This document shows, piece after piece, positions 1 to 9,505 of a stretch of 64,000 nt of DNA. Source of the stretch: Kaistia algarum (lineage in GTDB: Bacteria; Pseudomonadota; Alphaproteobacteria; Rhizobiales; Kaistiaceae). Below the pieces are notes generated by a model that saw nothing but the letters and a program-made list of their open reading frames with translations, ran no database searches and was not told where the DNA came from. Within the stretch, counting starts at the first letter, position 1. Each line of letters starts with the position of its first letter. The DNA lies in contig NZ_JAPKNJ010000001.1 of assembly GCF_026343945.1 (NCBI RefSeq), forward strand, positions 2,232,001-2,296,000, in the 5' to 3' direction. The position numbers and the translations under genes were made by a program.

Positions 1-1
1 G

Positions 2-787
2 ATCGGCACGGCGCTGCTGTCGGTCGTATCCGGCGACGATCCCGAACTCAACGCGGTCGACCAGCCGGTTCTCAATCCCGACATGGTGACGCTTCGACAG
101 ACGGTTCATGTCTTTCGTGGGAGGCTGCGCGACATCCTGCTTGCGCGGTACAATATTGAACTGCTCGGAATCTACGCCTACCCCGCCCAAGTGGTCTTCT
201 GTTCCAAAGCTTTCACGGGACTCGACGACCTCGCCGGCCGCAGGGTCCGTACCTCGTCGGTCAGCCAGTCGGAACTGATGACGGGGCTTGGTGCCATTCC
301 GGTGCTGCTGCGTTTCGCCGAGGTGGCTCCGGCGCTGCGGGACGGCGTCGTCGACTGTGCCATCACCGGGACGCTGAGCGGCTATGAAATCGGCCTGTAC
401 GACTATACATCCCACGTGCACGCCATGGCATTGAGCTGGGGACTCTCCGTCTTCGGCGCCAATGTTACCGCCTGGAAGGCGCTGCCGCCGGCCGACCGCC
501 TTGTGATCCGGAACGGCGTCACCGAGCTTGAGAACCGCATCTGGAAGCAGGCCGAGACGGATACGAACCGCGGGCTGGCGTGCAACGCGGGCACAGCCGA
601 CTGCGGCGTTGTTCCGGCGAGGCCGATGACGGTCGTCGCGACTTCGCAGTCCGATGCGCAGAGACGCAACCAAATCCTCAGAGATGTGGTGTTACCGCGT
701 TGGATCGAGCGGTGCGGTGAGATCTGCATGCAGGACTGGAACACCTATTTCGCGGTTCTCCACGGCATCAAGGTCGGCACAAAGTGA
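2..787 (+). CDS. TRAP transporter solute-binding protein, DctP family (5' end outside window)
   Basis: Periplasmic binding protein of the DctP family, which captures organic acids for TRAP transporters. The reading frame is open from base 2, so the start and signal peptide lie before the window; the first internal ATG is at 83. Family-like segments include YPAQVVFCSKAF, the G-L-D-D-L-A-G-R-R-V-R-T stretch that precedes the ligand arginine, and VDCAITG. No TRAP membrane subunit is visible downstream. A GGDEF-EAL gene follows after 26 bp on the same strand, so this protein might feed a sensor rather than a transporter. Ligand unknown. Confidence 0.75.
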   Translation: MGTALLSVVSGDDPELNAVDQPVLNPDMVTLRQTVHVFRGRLRDILLARYNIELLGIYAYPAQVVFCSKAFTGLDDLAGRRVRTSSVSQSELMTGLGAIPVLLRFAEVAPALRDGVVDCAITGTLSGYEIGLYDYTSHVHAMALSWGLSVFGANVTAWKALPPADRLVIRNGVTELENRIWKQAETDTNRGLACNAGTADCGVVPARPMTVVATSQSDAQRRNQILRDVVLPRWIERCGEICMQDWNTYFAVLHGIKVGTK

Positions 788-813
788 TCCTTTCGCCCTT
801 TGGTCCTTAATCC

Positions 814-3495
814 ATGCCCTGGCGCCTCCTGAAGTTGATCATCGTTGGTGCCACGATCGTCATGGTGGCGGCCAGTATCATCGGCCCCGGGATCATCGTG
901 GTGCAGAGTCGCCAGACTGCGATCAGCGCCGCGCAATCCTCGCTGGAGCGCTCCGCTCAGGCGGCCGAAAATGCACTGAACCGTCAGCTGCTTCAGGTCC
1001 ATGGGGCGCTGGCGAGCCTCGCCACTCTCTTTTCTGTGGCGAAGGTCTCGCCGCTAGAGACTGACCTATCGAGCCAATTGCTCTCGGGGCTCAACTTCCA
1101 GACGCTCGCCTATCGAAATCTCATGCTCGTCCGGGTTGACGGAACCGTCCTCGCATCGGCCCGCTCACGAGACATGCGCCACCCTCTTTCGATCGACCTC
1201 ACCGACCTCACCCGCTCGCCGACAGCGCTCGTGGGACCCGTACGCAATCCGCTGACGGGCGAATGGTCGCTTTACGTGGCGCGAACCGTCCCCGAATGGA
1301 ACGGCATTATCGCCGTTGCCGAGGTGCCGCTGCTCACGCTGATGGGGCTGATCGCGGAGACGCGGATGCCTCCGGGCTCGATCCTGCATCTCGAGAGCCC
1401 CAGCGGGGAACTGATCGCGGCGCTTCCGCATGACGAGATCAAGACGGGTCGCTTGCATGAGTCGGAGTTGGGCGGGCAAGTGGCGGATGGCCAAGCCTTC
1501 GTCGGTTCCGGTAAGGATGGTGCCGAGCGTCTCATCGTGGCCCGGACCTCGCTCTATTCCGACGTCCGTGTGGTGCTTGTCCAAGACCTGCAGGAGGTAC
1601 TGGCAGGCTGGCGCGCAGATCGCGATCGCATAGCGATCAGCTCCTTGATCCGCGTCGCTCTGATTGCGGCCTTCGGCGCGGCCCTGCTCTTCGCCGCCAG
1701 GCAGCGCGAACGGGCGGACAGTGAGCGGGCACGGTCCGCGGCGGTGCTGACAGGCGCCATAGACGCCATGTCCGATGGCTTCGTCATGTGGGATGAACAG
1801 GATCGCCTCGTTACCTGCAACCAGCGCTATCGTGAGCTTTACGCACTCAGCGCGCCTCTGATGGTCCCTGGAACTACCGCTGAGGACGTTCTCCGAAGGG
1901 GCGTTGAGCTTGGGCAGTATCCAGAGGCTGAAGGAGCCCACGAGGCATTCATCGAGCGGACGATCGCCTGGCATCGGCAGGCCAGTGGCGCCTATGAACG
2001 GCTTCTGCCAGACGGGCGCTGGCTGCTCGTTCACGACCGCCGGATGGCGGATGGCGGTGTCGTCGGAATTCGTACCGACATTACCCCGCTCAAGATGACG
2101 CTCGCCGAACTCGCTGAAGCCAATCGGCGGGCCAATGAGGCAACCGAGGAGGCCAGGCGTCAGAACGAGGCGCTTTCCGAGCGAGAGAGCCGGATCCGCT
2201 TCCTGGCTCACCACGATGAACTGACGAGACTGCCCAATCGGACCCTTTTCCATGAACAGATCAAGGATGCCCTCGGATTGGCCAGCGCGCGCGGCGCGCC
2301 CATGGCGCTGCTCTACCTTGATCTCGACCGCTTCAAGGACGTCAACGACACGCTCGGCCACCAGGTCGGCGATGCGCTTTTGCGAACCGTCGCCGAGCGG
2401 CTGAATGCCTGTGTCGGCCCTGGCGAAACTGTCGCGCGCCTCGGCGGCGACGAGTTTGCGATCATCAAGCTGGCCCCGGCCTCGTCAATGGACGCGGAGA
2501 CTCTCGGGGCTCGTATCATAGGGGCGCTCAGCGAGCCCTACCGGATCCTCGGTCACACCATCGGCACCAGTGTGAGTATCGGGATCGCCCTCGGTGACGG
2601 GTCGGTGGCGGATCCCAACATGCTGCTGCAGCAAGCCGACCTGGCCCTCTATGAGGCCAAGGCGAAAGGTCGGTCGACGACCTGCGTCTTCGTCGCGGAA
2701 ATGGAAGCCCGGCTCCGTGACAGGCTGCAGATGGAGGCCGATCTGCGCCTGGCTCTCGCCGAGGGCCAGTTCGCCTTAGTCTATCAGCCGATCTTCGATC
2801 TGAAGTCCGGCCGGCTATGTGGCTTCGAGGCCTTGCTGCGCTGGCAGCATCCGCAGCAGGGCTTCATCAAACCCGACATTTTCATCCCCGTCGCCGAGGA
2901 GACGCGGCTGATCGTCGAACTCGGAGCCTGGGTGTTGCGCCAAGCCTGCATAGACGTTGCCAGCCTGCCGGGCGCGTTGAAGGTCGCGATCAATCTGTCG
3001 CCGGTCCAGCTCGCCATCGGCGATATTGTGACGACGATTGTCGATGTCCTGCGCGAGACGAACCTCTCTCCCGAACGGGTAGAACTCGAGATCACCGAAA
3101 CGGCGCTGCTTACCGATGATCTGCGTAACCTGGAGGTCCTGCGGCGATTGAAGGCCCTTGGGGTGCGCATCGTGCTCGATGATTTCGGCACCGGGTTCTC
3201 CAGCCTTAGCCATTTGAGGGCCTTCCCCCTCGACAAGATCAAGATCGACCGTTCCTTCATCCAGGACATGGCCCACAGCGCCGACAGCGCGGCCATTGTC
3301 GAGTCTGTCGCCGGCCTTGCCCATCGGCTCGGCATGGCCACGACGGCCGAGGGCATCGAAACGTCGGAGCAATTGGCCGCCGTTGCTCGTATCGGCTGCA
3401 CGGAGGCGCAGGGGTTCCTTCTCGGCAAACCGCTTCCGATCGCCTCCGCCTTCGAGACGAGCGCGCCATGGCAGGGCATCGAAGGCGTGGCCTAG
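814..3495 (+). CDS. Membrane-anchored PAS-GGDEF-EAL c-di-GMP protein
   Basis: Predicted cyclic-di-GMP synthase/phosphodiesterase of 893 aa. A transmembrane helix at about residues 5-30 and a second at about 278-297 enclose a periplasmic sensor region of about 245 aa. A PAS-like domain follows (about 310-430), then GGDEF with an intact GGDEF motif near residue 544. The EAL domain has FEALLRW near 670 and keeps NLSP, EITET, DDFGTGFSSL, KIDRSF, AEGIET and EAQGF, so both activities look possible. The gene starts 26 bp after a DctP-type binding protein gene and is probably co-transcribed. Net activity and signal cannot be read from sequence. Confidence 0.92.
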   Translation: MPWRLLKLIIVGATIVMVAASIIGPGIIVVQSRQTAISAAQSSLERSAQAAENALNRQLLQVHGALASLATLFSVAKVSPLETDLSSQLLSGLNFQTLAYRNLMLVRVDGTVLASARSRDMRHPLSIDLTDLTRSPTALVGPVRNPLTGEWSLYVARTVPEWNGIIAVAEVPLLTLMGLIAETRMPPGSILHLESPSGELIAALPHDEIKTGRLHESELGGQVADGQAFVGSGKDGAERLIVARTSLYSDVRVVLVQDLQEVLAGWRADRDRIAISSLIRVALIAAFGAALLFAARQRERADSERARSAAVLTGAIDAMSDGFVMWDEQDRLVTCNQRYRELYALSAPLMVPGTTAEDVLRRGVELGQYPEAEGAHEAFIERTIAWHRQASGAYERLLPDGRWLLVHDRRMADGGVVGIRTDITPLKMTLAELAEANRRANEATEEARRQNEALSERESRIRFLAHHDELTRLPNRTLFHEQIKDALGLASARGAPMALLYLDLDRFKDVNDTLGHQVGDALLRTVAERLNACVGPGETVARLGGDEFAIIKLAPASSMDAETLGARIIGALSEPYRILGHTIGTSVSIGIALGDGSVADPNMLLQQADLALYEAKAKGRSTTCVFVAEMEARLRDRLQMEADLRLALAEGQFALVYQPIFDLKSGRLCGFEALLRWQHPQQGFIKPDIFIPVAEETRLIVELGAWVLRQACIDVASLPGALKVAINLSPVQLAIGDIVTTIVDVLRETNLSPERVELEITETALLTDDLRNLEVLRRLKALGVRIVLDDFGTGFSSLSHLRAFPLDKIKIDRSFIQDMAHSADSAAIVESVAGLAHRLGMATTAEGIETSEQLAAVARIGCTEAQGFLLGKPLPIASAFETSAPWQGIEGVA

Positions 3496-3733
3496 GGCCG
3501 ATCGATCGTCGTCCCATGCGGGCGGCGAATGACGGAAACCGATATCTGGTCGCCCGAAAACGCGTGCGCTCTGCCTCGGCATTGCTGCCGTGCCCAGCCT
3601 GCGGCTCGGATCGATGCCGGAATTGAGCCGGCATAGGGTGCGCTCCGAACGACACGACCCAGTTGGCCTGGTTCCGATCGAGAGGTGAACTCTGAAGCGC
3701 CATTCGTCACCAGAATCAACTAAATCATGTTAT

Positions 3734-3753
3734 AATGATGTACGTACAACACA
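3734..3753. promoter_or_regulatory. Putative GntR operator upstream of the sugar ABC operon
   Basis: The 20-bp near-palindrome is centred on GTAC|GTAC, with left half AATGATGTAC and right half GTACAACACA. It matches the palindrome at 9599-9618 at 15 of 20 positions, and that copy lies in front of the deoC-type gene. It directly precedes a TTGACA hexamer, so a bound protein could act on the promoter. Assignment to the GntR protein encoded at 8738-9469 is inferred from the shared motif and the gene layout. Confidence 0.55.
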
Positions 3754-3782
3754 TTGACAGCTCGTCAGTATATGACTAGCTT
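3754..3782 (+). promoter_or_regulatory. Putative sigma-70 promoter for the sugar ABC operon
   Basis: TTGACA (3754-3759) is followed after 17 bp by TAGCTT (3777-3782). The match at -35 is perfect and at -10 it is weak. It lies 60 bp before the binding-protein start, inside a 346-bp stretch (3496-3841) that holds no supported gene. Confidence 0.45.
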
Positions 3783-3841
3783 CGGCATGTTGGCTGCCTG
3801 GAGGATGGTGGCTCAGCTGATCAGAGTGGGAGGATAAGTCT

Positions 3842-4783
3842 ATGAAGAAGCGTGCCTTGGCTGGCGTGCTGTTGGCCGCCGCGACTCTGTTCGCGACCGC
3901 CGTCCACGCGGAGGACAAGAAGCCCTATTTCTGGATCTCGCATGGATCCCCGGCGGACCCTGTCTGGACGTATTATCTCGCGGGCGCCGAGCAATGGGCG
4001 AAGGACACGGGCAACACCGTGCAGACGTCCTTCCACAATGGCGACGTACCGTCTGAACAGGAAGCCGTGCGTGCGGCGATCGCGGCTGGCGCAGCCGGCA
4101 TCGTGGCGGCGAGCCCCCAGGCGGGTTCGCTTGTCGAGCTCACCACCGAGGCGACCGCCAGCAAGATCCCGATCATCGCCTTCAACTCGAACGATGAAAG
4201 CGCGCATTTCCTCGCCTTTGTCGGCGGCGACAATTTCAAGGCAGGCGCCGAGACGGCGCAGTACGCCCTAGACCACAAGCTCGTGAAGCCCGGTGACTTC
4301 ATCTGGATGCCGGTCGAGGTTCCCGGCGCGACCTATGGCGCCGACCAGGAGAAGGGCATCGCCAGCGTGCTGAAGCCGCTCGGCATCACCTGGGAGGTGA
4401 CCGAGGCGACGCTCGACCAGGCCGAGATCATCTCGCGCATGAGCGACTATCTCACCGCCAATCGCGGCAAGATCAACGCGATCTTCCCGCTGGGCGATCT
4501 CGTCTCGGGCAGCGTCAAGCGCGTCTTCGACCAGGTCGGCGTGAAGCCCGGCGATATCCCGGTCGTCGGCTGGGGCAACTCGCTCGACACCGCCAATGAG
4601 GTGGTGGACGGCTATGTGCAGGCGGCGCATTGGCACGACCCGCAGGCGGCCAGCTATCTCGCCCTCTCGCTCGCGGCAATGGCCCGCAGCGGGATCACCC
4701 CGAACTTCAATATCCTCACCGGCTCGATGTACGAAAAGGCCGACGCGCCCAAGTATATCGAGATGATGTCTCCCAAGAAGTGA
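3842..4783 (+). CDS. Sugar ABC transporter substrate-binding protein (ribose type)
   Basis: Periplasmic sugar-binding protein of the Peripla_BP_4/RbsB class, 313 aa. An Sec signal peptide (MKKRALAGVLLAAATLFATAVHA) ends before EDKKPYF. The body has the GSPADPVWTYY start and repeated Rossmann-like segments (AAGAAGIVAASPQ, IPIIAFNSN) typical of the class. It is the first gene of a binding protein, permease, ATPase, transketolase series. A stem-loop terminator sits between it and the permease gene, which would keep binding-protein mRNA in excess. The sugar is unknown; a pentose or ketose would suit the transketolase and 3-epimerase nearby. Confidence 0.9.
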   Translation: MKKRALAGVLLAAATLFATAVHAEDKKPYFWISHGSPADPVWTYYLAGAEQWAKDTGNTVQTSFHNGDVPSEQEAVRAAIAAGAAGIVAASPQAGSLVELTTEATASKIPIIAFNSNDESAHFLAFVGGDNFKAGAETAQYALDHKLVKPGDFIWMPVEVPGATYGADQEKGIASVLKPLGITWEVTEATLDQAEIISRMSDYLTANRGKINAIFPLGDLVSGSVKRVFDQVGVKPGDIPVVGWGNSLDTANEVVDGYVQAAHWHDPQAASYLALSLAAMARSGITPNFNILTGSMYEKADAPKYIEMMSPKK

Positions 4784-4793
4784 TGCTGCCTGG

Positions 4794-4830
4794 GGAGGCG
4801 TGCACCATCGGTGCATGCCTCCTCTTTTTT
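4794..4830 (+). terminator. Intra-operon stem-loop with U-tract (partial terminator)
   Basis: A 13-bp stem (GGAGGCGTGCACC paired with GGTGCATGCCTCC, one G-U pair) has a 3-nt loop and is followed by TCTTTTTT. It has the form of a Rho-independent terminator, yet it lies between the binding-protein gene and its permease gene. It probably attenuates downstream expression. Confidence 0.8.
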
Positions 4831-4853
4831 GAAATCTTCAATCCGAGGGCAGC

Positions 4854-5825
4854 ATGTTTCAACGCCTCATCCGGCGTCCGGAGATCGGACCGCTCATATT
4901 GCTGGTCGCCGAGTTCATCATATTCAGTATTATGAGTCCGGCTTTCCTGTCGCTGGGCAATCTCAGCAACATCATGGCGTTCACGGTCGAGCTCGGGCTG
5001 ATGGCCCTCGCTATGACGCTGCTGATGACGGCGGGCGAATTCGATCTCTCCATTGGATCGGTCTTCGGGTTTTCGGCCGTGCTGATGTGGACCTTGTTCA
5101 ACAGCGCCGGCGTATCGCTGGAAGCCGCCTTCGCGATCACGATGGCCGTCAGCCTCTTCATCGGCTGGTGCAACGGCTACATCACGACGCGGCTCGCGAT
5201 CCCGTCCTTCCTCGTGACGCTGGGCATGCTGCTGGTCGTGCGTGGAACGGCGCTCTACATCACCGACGGATTCCCCCAGCGCACCTGGAGCGGCGGCAAC
5301 AATTGGCTGACCGACGGGCTGGCGGGTTCGTTCTATATCGGCGGTTTCCGCTTCTATTCCTCCTTCGCCATCTTCGCCGTCGTGGCCGTCGTCTCCGGTT
5401 ATGTGCTGAGCTGGACCGCCTTCGGCAACTGGCTCCAGGCCGTCGGCGGCAACCCCAACGCCGCCCATGCGCGCGGCGTGAATGTCGCCCGGACGAAGAT
5501 CGCCCTCTTCATGCTTTCCGCGGCCCTGGCCTCCCTCGCCGGCATCACGAGTTCGATCCGCACCGCAGCGTCGAATCCGAACAGCGGCACCGGCTATGAG
5601 CTCGAGGTCATTGCCATGGTTGTGATCGGCGGCACGGTGCTGACCGGCGGCCGTGGCACGATCGTCGGCACGGTGATCGGCGTGTTTCTGCTGCGCGTCA
5701 TGCGCAACGGCATCGTCTTCGTCGGCGTGCCCGGCCTCGCCTACAACATCTTCATCGGCGCGATTATCCTCGGGATGATGATCCTGCGCGCCATCTTCGC
5801 ACGGCGGAACGGTGGGGGCGCCTGA
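4854..5825 (+). CDS. Sugar ABC transporter permease (RbsC-like)
   Basis: Inner-membrane permease of the BPD_transp_2 family, 323 aa, almost entirely hydrophobic with about eight to ten membrane helices. It carries the family segments MTAGEFDLSIGSVFG near residue 60 and GGTVLTGGRGTIVGTVIG near 260, which contact the ATPase and line the channel. The next gene, an ATPase, starts 2 bp after its stop, indicating coupled translation. It would act as a homodimer with that ATPase. Confidence 0.92.
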   Translation: MFQRLIRRPEIGPLILLVAEFIIFSIMSPAFLSLGNLSNIMAFTVELGLMALAMTLLMTAGEFDLSIGSVFGFSAVLMWTLFNSAGVSLEAAFAITMAVSLFIGWCNGYITTRLAIPSFLVTLGMLLVVRGTALYITDGFPQRTWSGGNNWLTDGLAGSFYIGGFRFYSSFAIFAVVAVVSGYVLSWTAFGNWLQAVGGNPNAAHARGVNVARTKIALFMLSAALASLAGITSSIRTAASNPNSGTGYELEVIAMVVIGGTVLTGGRGTIVGTVIGVFLLRVMRNGIVFVGVPGLAYNIFIGAIILGMMILRAIFARRNGGGA

Positions 5826-5827
5826 GC

Positions 5828-6601
5828 ATGACCGAACAACTCATCCGCATGCGCGGCGTCAACAAGTTCTACGGGGCCGTCCAGGCGCTGCACGACGTCA
5901 ATATCGATGTTGGCAACCGGGAGGTCGTCGGCTTGCTCGGCGACAATGGCGCCGGCAAGTCAACCCTGATCAAGGTGCTCTCCGGCGCGGTACCGATGTC
6001 GTCCGGCGAGATCCATGTGAAGGGGAAGAAGGTCGCCATCCGTTCGACCACTGACGCGATCGCCAGCGGGATCGAGACGATCTATCAGGATTCGGCGCTG
6101 GTGCCGCAGCTTTCCATCGCGCGCAATCTCTTCCTCGGCCGGGAGCCGATCAAGGGCTGGAAGTTCCTGAACCGCATGGACCAGGAGCTGATGGAGCAGG
6201 TCACCAGGAAGCTTCTGAAGCGGGTCGGGATCGAGAAGAACATTCCGCCCTCAACCGCGATCAGCGCACTGTCCGGCGGCGAGCGCCAGTCCGTCGCTAT
6301 CGCCCGCGCCATGTATTTCGAGTCGAACCTCATCATTCTCGATGAGCCGACGAACAATCTCGGCGTCGCCGAGACGCAGGGCGTACTCCGCTTCGTCCGG
6401 GAAATGCGCGATGCCGGCCATTCCTGCATCTTCATCGCCCACAACATCCATCACGTCTTCCAGGTCGTCGACCGGATTATCGTCATGCGCGGCGGCCGTG
6501 TCGTTGCCGACGACATCGATCCGAAGACGACGACGGTCCAGGAGGTCGAGATGATCATCACAGGGCAGGAGCTGCTCGCCGAACGGCCCGCCGCGCACTG
6601 A
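5828..6601 (+). CDS. Sugar ABC transporter ATP-binding protein, single domain
   Basis: ATPase of the ribose-type importer, 257 aa, one nucleotide-binding domain. Walker A is GDNGAGKST near residue 38, the signature is LSGGERQ near 148, and Walker B is LIILDEPT near 169. The usual DEPTAALG is DEPTNNLG here. Unlike RbsA it has no second domain, so the transporter would use two copies. The C-terminal AERPAAH tail is short. Transketolase follows after about 109 bp. Confidence 0.92.
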   Translation: MTEQLIRMRGVNKFYGAVQALHDVNIDVGNREVVGLLGDNGAGKSTLIKVLSGAVPMSSGEIHVKGKKVAIRSTTDAIASGIETIYQDSALVPQLSIARNLFLGREPIKGWKFLNRMDQELMEQVTRKLLKRVGIEKNIPPSTAISALSGGERQSVAIARAMYFESNLIILDEPTNNLGVAETQGVLRFVREMRDAGHSCIFIAHNIHHVFQVVDRIIVMRGGRVVADDIDPKTTTVQEVEMIITGQELLAERPAAH

Positions 6602-6652
6602 GGCGCCGCGGCCGGTCGGGCTGGACCCGTGATCGGGCAAGGGCGCGGCGCC
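6602..6652 (+). repeat. Inverted repeat between the ABC ATPase and transketolase genes
   Basis: GGCGCCGCG (6602-6610) and CGCGGCGCC (6644-6652) are perfect 9-bp inverted arms around a 33-nt loop. No T-tract follows. It begins directly at the end of the ATPase stop codon and may stabilise the upstream mRNA or reduce readthrough. Confidence 0.4.
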
Positions 6653-6710
6653 GACCCATGCTGTCCGGACAACACAATAAGTCAAAGCATTCCAATTGAG
6701 GTTCCGAGCC

Positions 6711-8720
6711 ATGAAGTCCCTCGCCAGGCGCGACATCGCCAATGCCATCCGGTTCCTGACGGTCGATGTCGTTCAGGAGGCCAATTCGGGGCATCCCGGA
6801 ACGGCCATGGGCATGGCGGATATTGCCGAAGTCCTCTGGAACGACTTCCTGAAGCATAACCCGGCCAATCCGCACTGGGCGAATCGAGACCGGTTCGTCC
6901 AGTCCAACGGCCACGGATCGATGCTGATCTATTCGCTGCTGCATCTCTCCGGCTATGGCCTGACGGTCGAGGATTTGAGGCGCCACCGGAAGCTGCATTC
7001 GAAGACGCCGGGACACCCCGAATATGGCATCACCGCCGGCGTCGAGACCACGACCGGTCCACTCGGGCAGGGCTTCGCCAATGCCGTCGGCATGGCGCTG
7101 GCCGAACGCAAACTCGCGGCCGAGTTCAATCGCGACGGCTTCCCGATCGTCGACCACACCACCTATGTCTTTGTCGGCGATGGCTGCCTCATGGAGGGCG
7201 TCGCGCAGGAGGCGGCGTCGCTGGCCGGCGCGCTTCGGCTGAGCAAGCTTATCGCCGTCTATGACGACAACAACATCTCGATCGACGGCGAGGTTGGCGG
7301 CTGGTTCGCCGACGATACGCCGGCGCGCTTCCGCTCGCTCGGTTGGAATGTGATCGCCGATGTCGACGGCCACGATCCGAAGGCTGTGTCGGAGGCGTTG
7401 GCGTTGGCGCGGCAGTCACAGGATCGCCCGACGATGATCTGCTGCAAGACGATCATCGGCTTCGGCGCGCCGAACAAGCAGGGCAAGGAGGAGGCGCATG
7501 GCGCGCCGCTCGGCGCCGACGAGGTTGCGCTGACGCGCCAGGCGCTGAACTGGGACCACCCGGCCTTCTTCGTTCCCGACGATATCTACGCTGCCTGGGA
7601 CGCCCGCGCCCGCGGCGCGGCGCAGGAGGCCGCCTGGAACGAATTGTTCGCGGCCTATCGCGCGGCGCATCCCGAACTCGCCGCCGCATTCGAGCGCCGG
7701 ATGGCGGGCGAAGTGTCCCCGGCCATCATGGCCTGGGTGGAAGAGGAGGCCCAGCGGATCGTCATCACCGACCCCGTCAAGCAGCCGATCCGGCGGGCTT
7801 CGAGCCGGGTCGCCGGAAAGCTCGCCGGACTGGCCGCCGAACTGATCGGCGGCTCCGCCGATGTGTCCGTTTCGACGTTGGCCTGGACTTCGGCCTCCCG
7901 CTCGATCACGGCGTCTGATTTCAGCGGCAATTTCCTGCACTACGGCGTGCGCGAATTCGGCATGTCCGCGATCATGAACGGCATGGCGGCGCATGGGGGC
8001 CTCGTCCCCTACGGCTCATCCTATCTCGTCTTCAGCGATTACAGCCGCAATGCCGTGCGCATGGCCGCTCTGATGGGTCTGCGCTCGATCTTCCTCTACA
8101 CGCATGATTCGATCGGCGTCGGCGAGGACGGGCCGACGCACCAGCCGGTCGAGCAGATCGTCGCGCTGCGCGCCATTCCGAATATCTCGGTCTGGCGCCC
8201 CGGCTCGGAGCTGGAGGCGCTGGTCGCCTGGCATTCGGCATTGGAGCGGAAGGGGCCGAGCGTCATCATCGCCGCGCGCCAGGATGGAGCCGTGTTCGCG
8301 CATGGGCCGTCCGATCTCGCCGGCATCCGGAGCGGCGGCTATGTGCTGCGCCAGCGGGGCACCGGCAAGCCCGATATCGTGCTCGCGGCGACAGGATCCG
8401 AGCTTGCCCTTGCTCTCGCCGCGGCCGACCGGCTCGAGGCCGATGGGCTCACGGTGCGCGTCGTGTCTATCCCCAACGGCAATCTGTTCGCCCGTGAGGA
8501 CGAGGGCTACCGCAACGAGGTCCTCGCCACCGGAACGCCCGCCGTCTTCGTCGAGGCAGGGTCGCCCCTCTACTGGCACCAGTTCCTCAAGGGGCCGGGC
8601 ACCGTCGTCGGCGTCGAGAGCTTCGGCGAATCGGCGCCGGGTCCGGAAGTCTACCGCCATCTCGGCGTGACGGCGGACCGCGTCATCGACGAGGCTCGCC
8701 GGCTCCTTGCGACCCGCTGA
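6711..8720 (+). CDS. tkt: Transketolase
   Basis: Thiamine-diphosphate enzyme moving two-carbon ketol units between sugar phosphates, 669 aa, close to TktA length. Visible motifs: SGHPGTAMGMADIAEVLW near the start, the ThDP-binding GDGCLMEG...DDNN stretch at about 157-187, and GEDGPTHQPVEQI near 472. The ATG at 6711 is preferred over an in-frame TTG at 6696 because TTGAGG lies about 9 nt before it. The gene follows a sugar ABC transporter, so this is probably a pathway-dedicated copy and not the only transketolase of the cell. Confidence 0.95.
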   Translation: MKSLARRDIANAIRFLTVDVVQEANSGHPGTAMGMADIAEVLWNDFLKHNPANPHWANRDRFVQSNGHGSMLIYSLLHLSGYGLTVEDLRRHRKLHSKTPGHPEYGITAGVETTTGPLGQGFANAVGMALAERKLAAEFNRDGFPIVDHTTYVFVGDGCLMEGVAQEAASLAGALRLSKLIAVYDDNNISIDGEVGGWFADDTPARFRSLGWNVIADVDGHDPKAVSEALALARQSQDRPTMICCKTIIGFGAPNKQGKEEAHGAPLGADEVALTRQALNWDHPAFFVPDDIYAAWDARARGAAQEAAWNELFAAYRAAHPELAAAFERRMAGEVSPAIMAWVEEEAQRIVITDPVKQPIRRASSRVAGKLAGLAAELIGGSADVSVSTLAWTSASRSITASDFSGNFLHYGVREFGMSAIMNGMAAHGGLVPYGSSYLVFSDYSRNAVRMAALMGLRSIFLYTHDSIGVGEDGPTHQPVEQIVALRAIPNISVWRPGSELEALVAWHSALERKGPSVIIAARQDGAVFAHGPSDLAGIRSGGYVLRQRGTGKPDIVLAATGSELALALAAADRLEADGLTVRVVSIPNGNLFAREDEGYRNEVLATGTPAVFVEAGSPLYWHQFLKGPGTVVGVESFGESAPGPEVYRHLGVTADRVIDEARRLLATR

Positions 8721-8737
8721 GGGGCTTCAACGCTCCG

Positions 8738-9469
8738 TCAATAGCGCCGCTGCAGGTCGATCGTCAGCCGGGTCCGATCGGGATGGTGCCAGGATTCGTA
8801 ATATTCGATGACCTTCCGGTTCTGGTCATAGGTCACCTCGCGATTGAAGAGAACGTAGCTGCCGAGTTCGACCTGCAGAAGCGATGCCGTCCTCTGATCG
8901 TTGAGTTTCGCGAGTTCGACCTGGCGCTTTCCGGTCGTCGCGACGATGTCGTAGCGCTCGGCCAGATGGCGGTACAACGAGACCTCGTCAAGATCCTGCG
9001 AGGCGAGGAGGTCCGGGGTGCGCGAAAACGGAAGATAATTCCGCACGACCAGGAACACGATGCCGTCTGCGAAGCGCAGCCGCTCCAGGAAGATGGCATC
9101 GCTCTCGCCGATCTGGTCGGCGATATAGGCAGGCGCCGTGATCAATTCCTGCTTCAGCACCCGAGTCGTCAGCTTGAAGCCGGCCTTGGCCATGCTCTCC
9201 TGCAGCGGATCCAGCAGCTGAGCCATCTCGATCGGAACCTTGCGCTCCAGCACGAAGGCCCCCCGGCCGCGCTCGGTCTCGATCAGGTTTTCCTGGGAGA
9301 GCGACTGCAAGGCTTGGCGCACCACGCTTCGCGACACGTCATATTGTTCGCAAAGCTCGTTCTCCGTCGGCAGTTTGCTGCCCACAGCGAGGGCGCCGGA
9401 CTGGATTTCCTGCTTCAGGACTTCCGCCAGCTGGAAATAGAGCGGTATCGGGGATGCGCGGTTAATCAT
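8738..9469 (-). CDS. GntR-family regulator, HutC subfamily (UTRA ligand domain)
   Basis: Transcription regulator of 243 aa. The winged helix-turn-helix occupies about residues 1-70, with the GntR pattern KLPTENELCEQYDVSRSVVRQAL. A UTRA-like effector domain follows from about 95 to 235. It is transcribed away from the aldolase gene at 9677, with a 200-bp control region between that holds the palindromes at 9506-9525 and 9599-9618. A matching palindrome lies before the sugar transporter at 3842, so it probably represses both flanking units and itself. Effectors of such proteins are often sugar phosphates; this one is unknown. Confidence 0.92.
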   Translation of the reverse strand: MINRASPIPLYFQLAEVLKQEIQSGALAVGSKLPTENELCEQYDVSRSVVRQALQSLSQENLIETERGRGAFVLERKVPIEMAQLLDPLQESMAKAGFKLTTRVLKQELITAPAYIADQIGESDAIFLERLRFADGIVFLVVRNYLPFSRTPDLLASQDLDEVSLYRHLAERYDIVATTGKRQVELAKLNDQRTASLLQVELGSYVLFNREVTYDQNRKVIEYYESWHHPDRTRLTIDLQRRY

Positions 9470-9505
9470 CGGCGAGTCTCCACCGGCTGGCGGCGTCCAA
9501 AAAAC

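Noticed and set aside
1165..2361. Long reverse-strand open frame inside the GGDEF-EAL gene (398 aa)
   Set aside because: It is antisense to a fully conserved protein and has no domain of its own; long antisense frames are common in GC-rich DNA.
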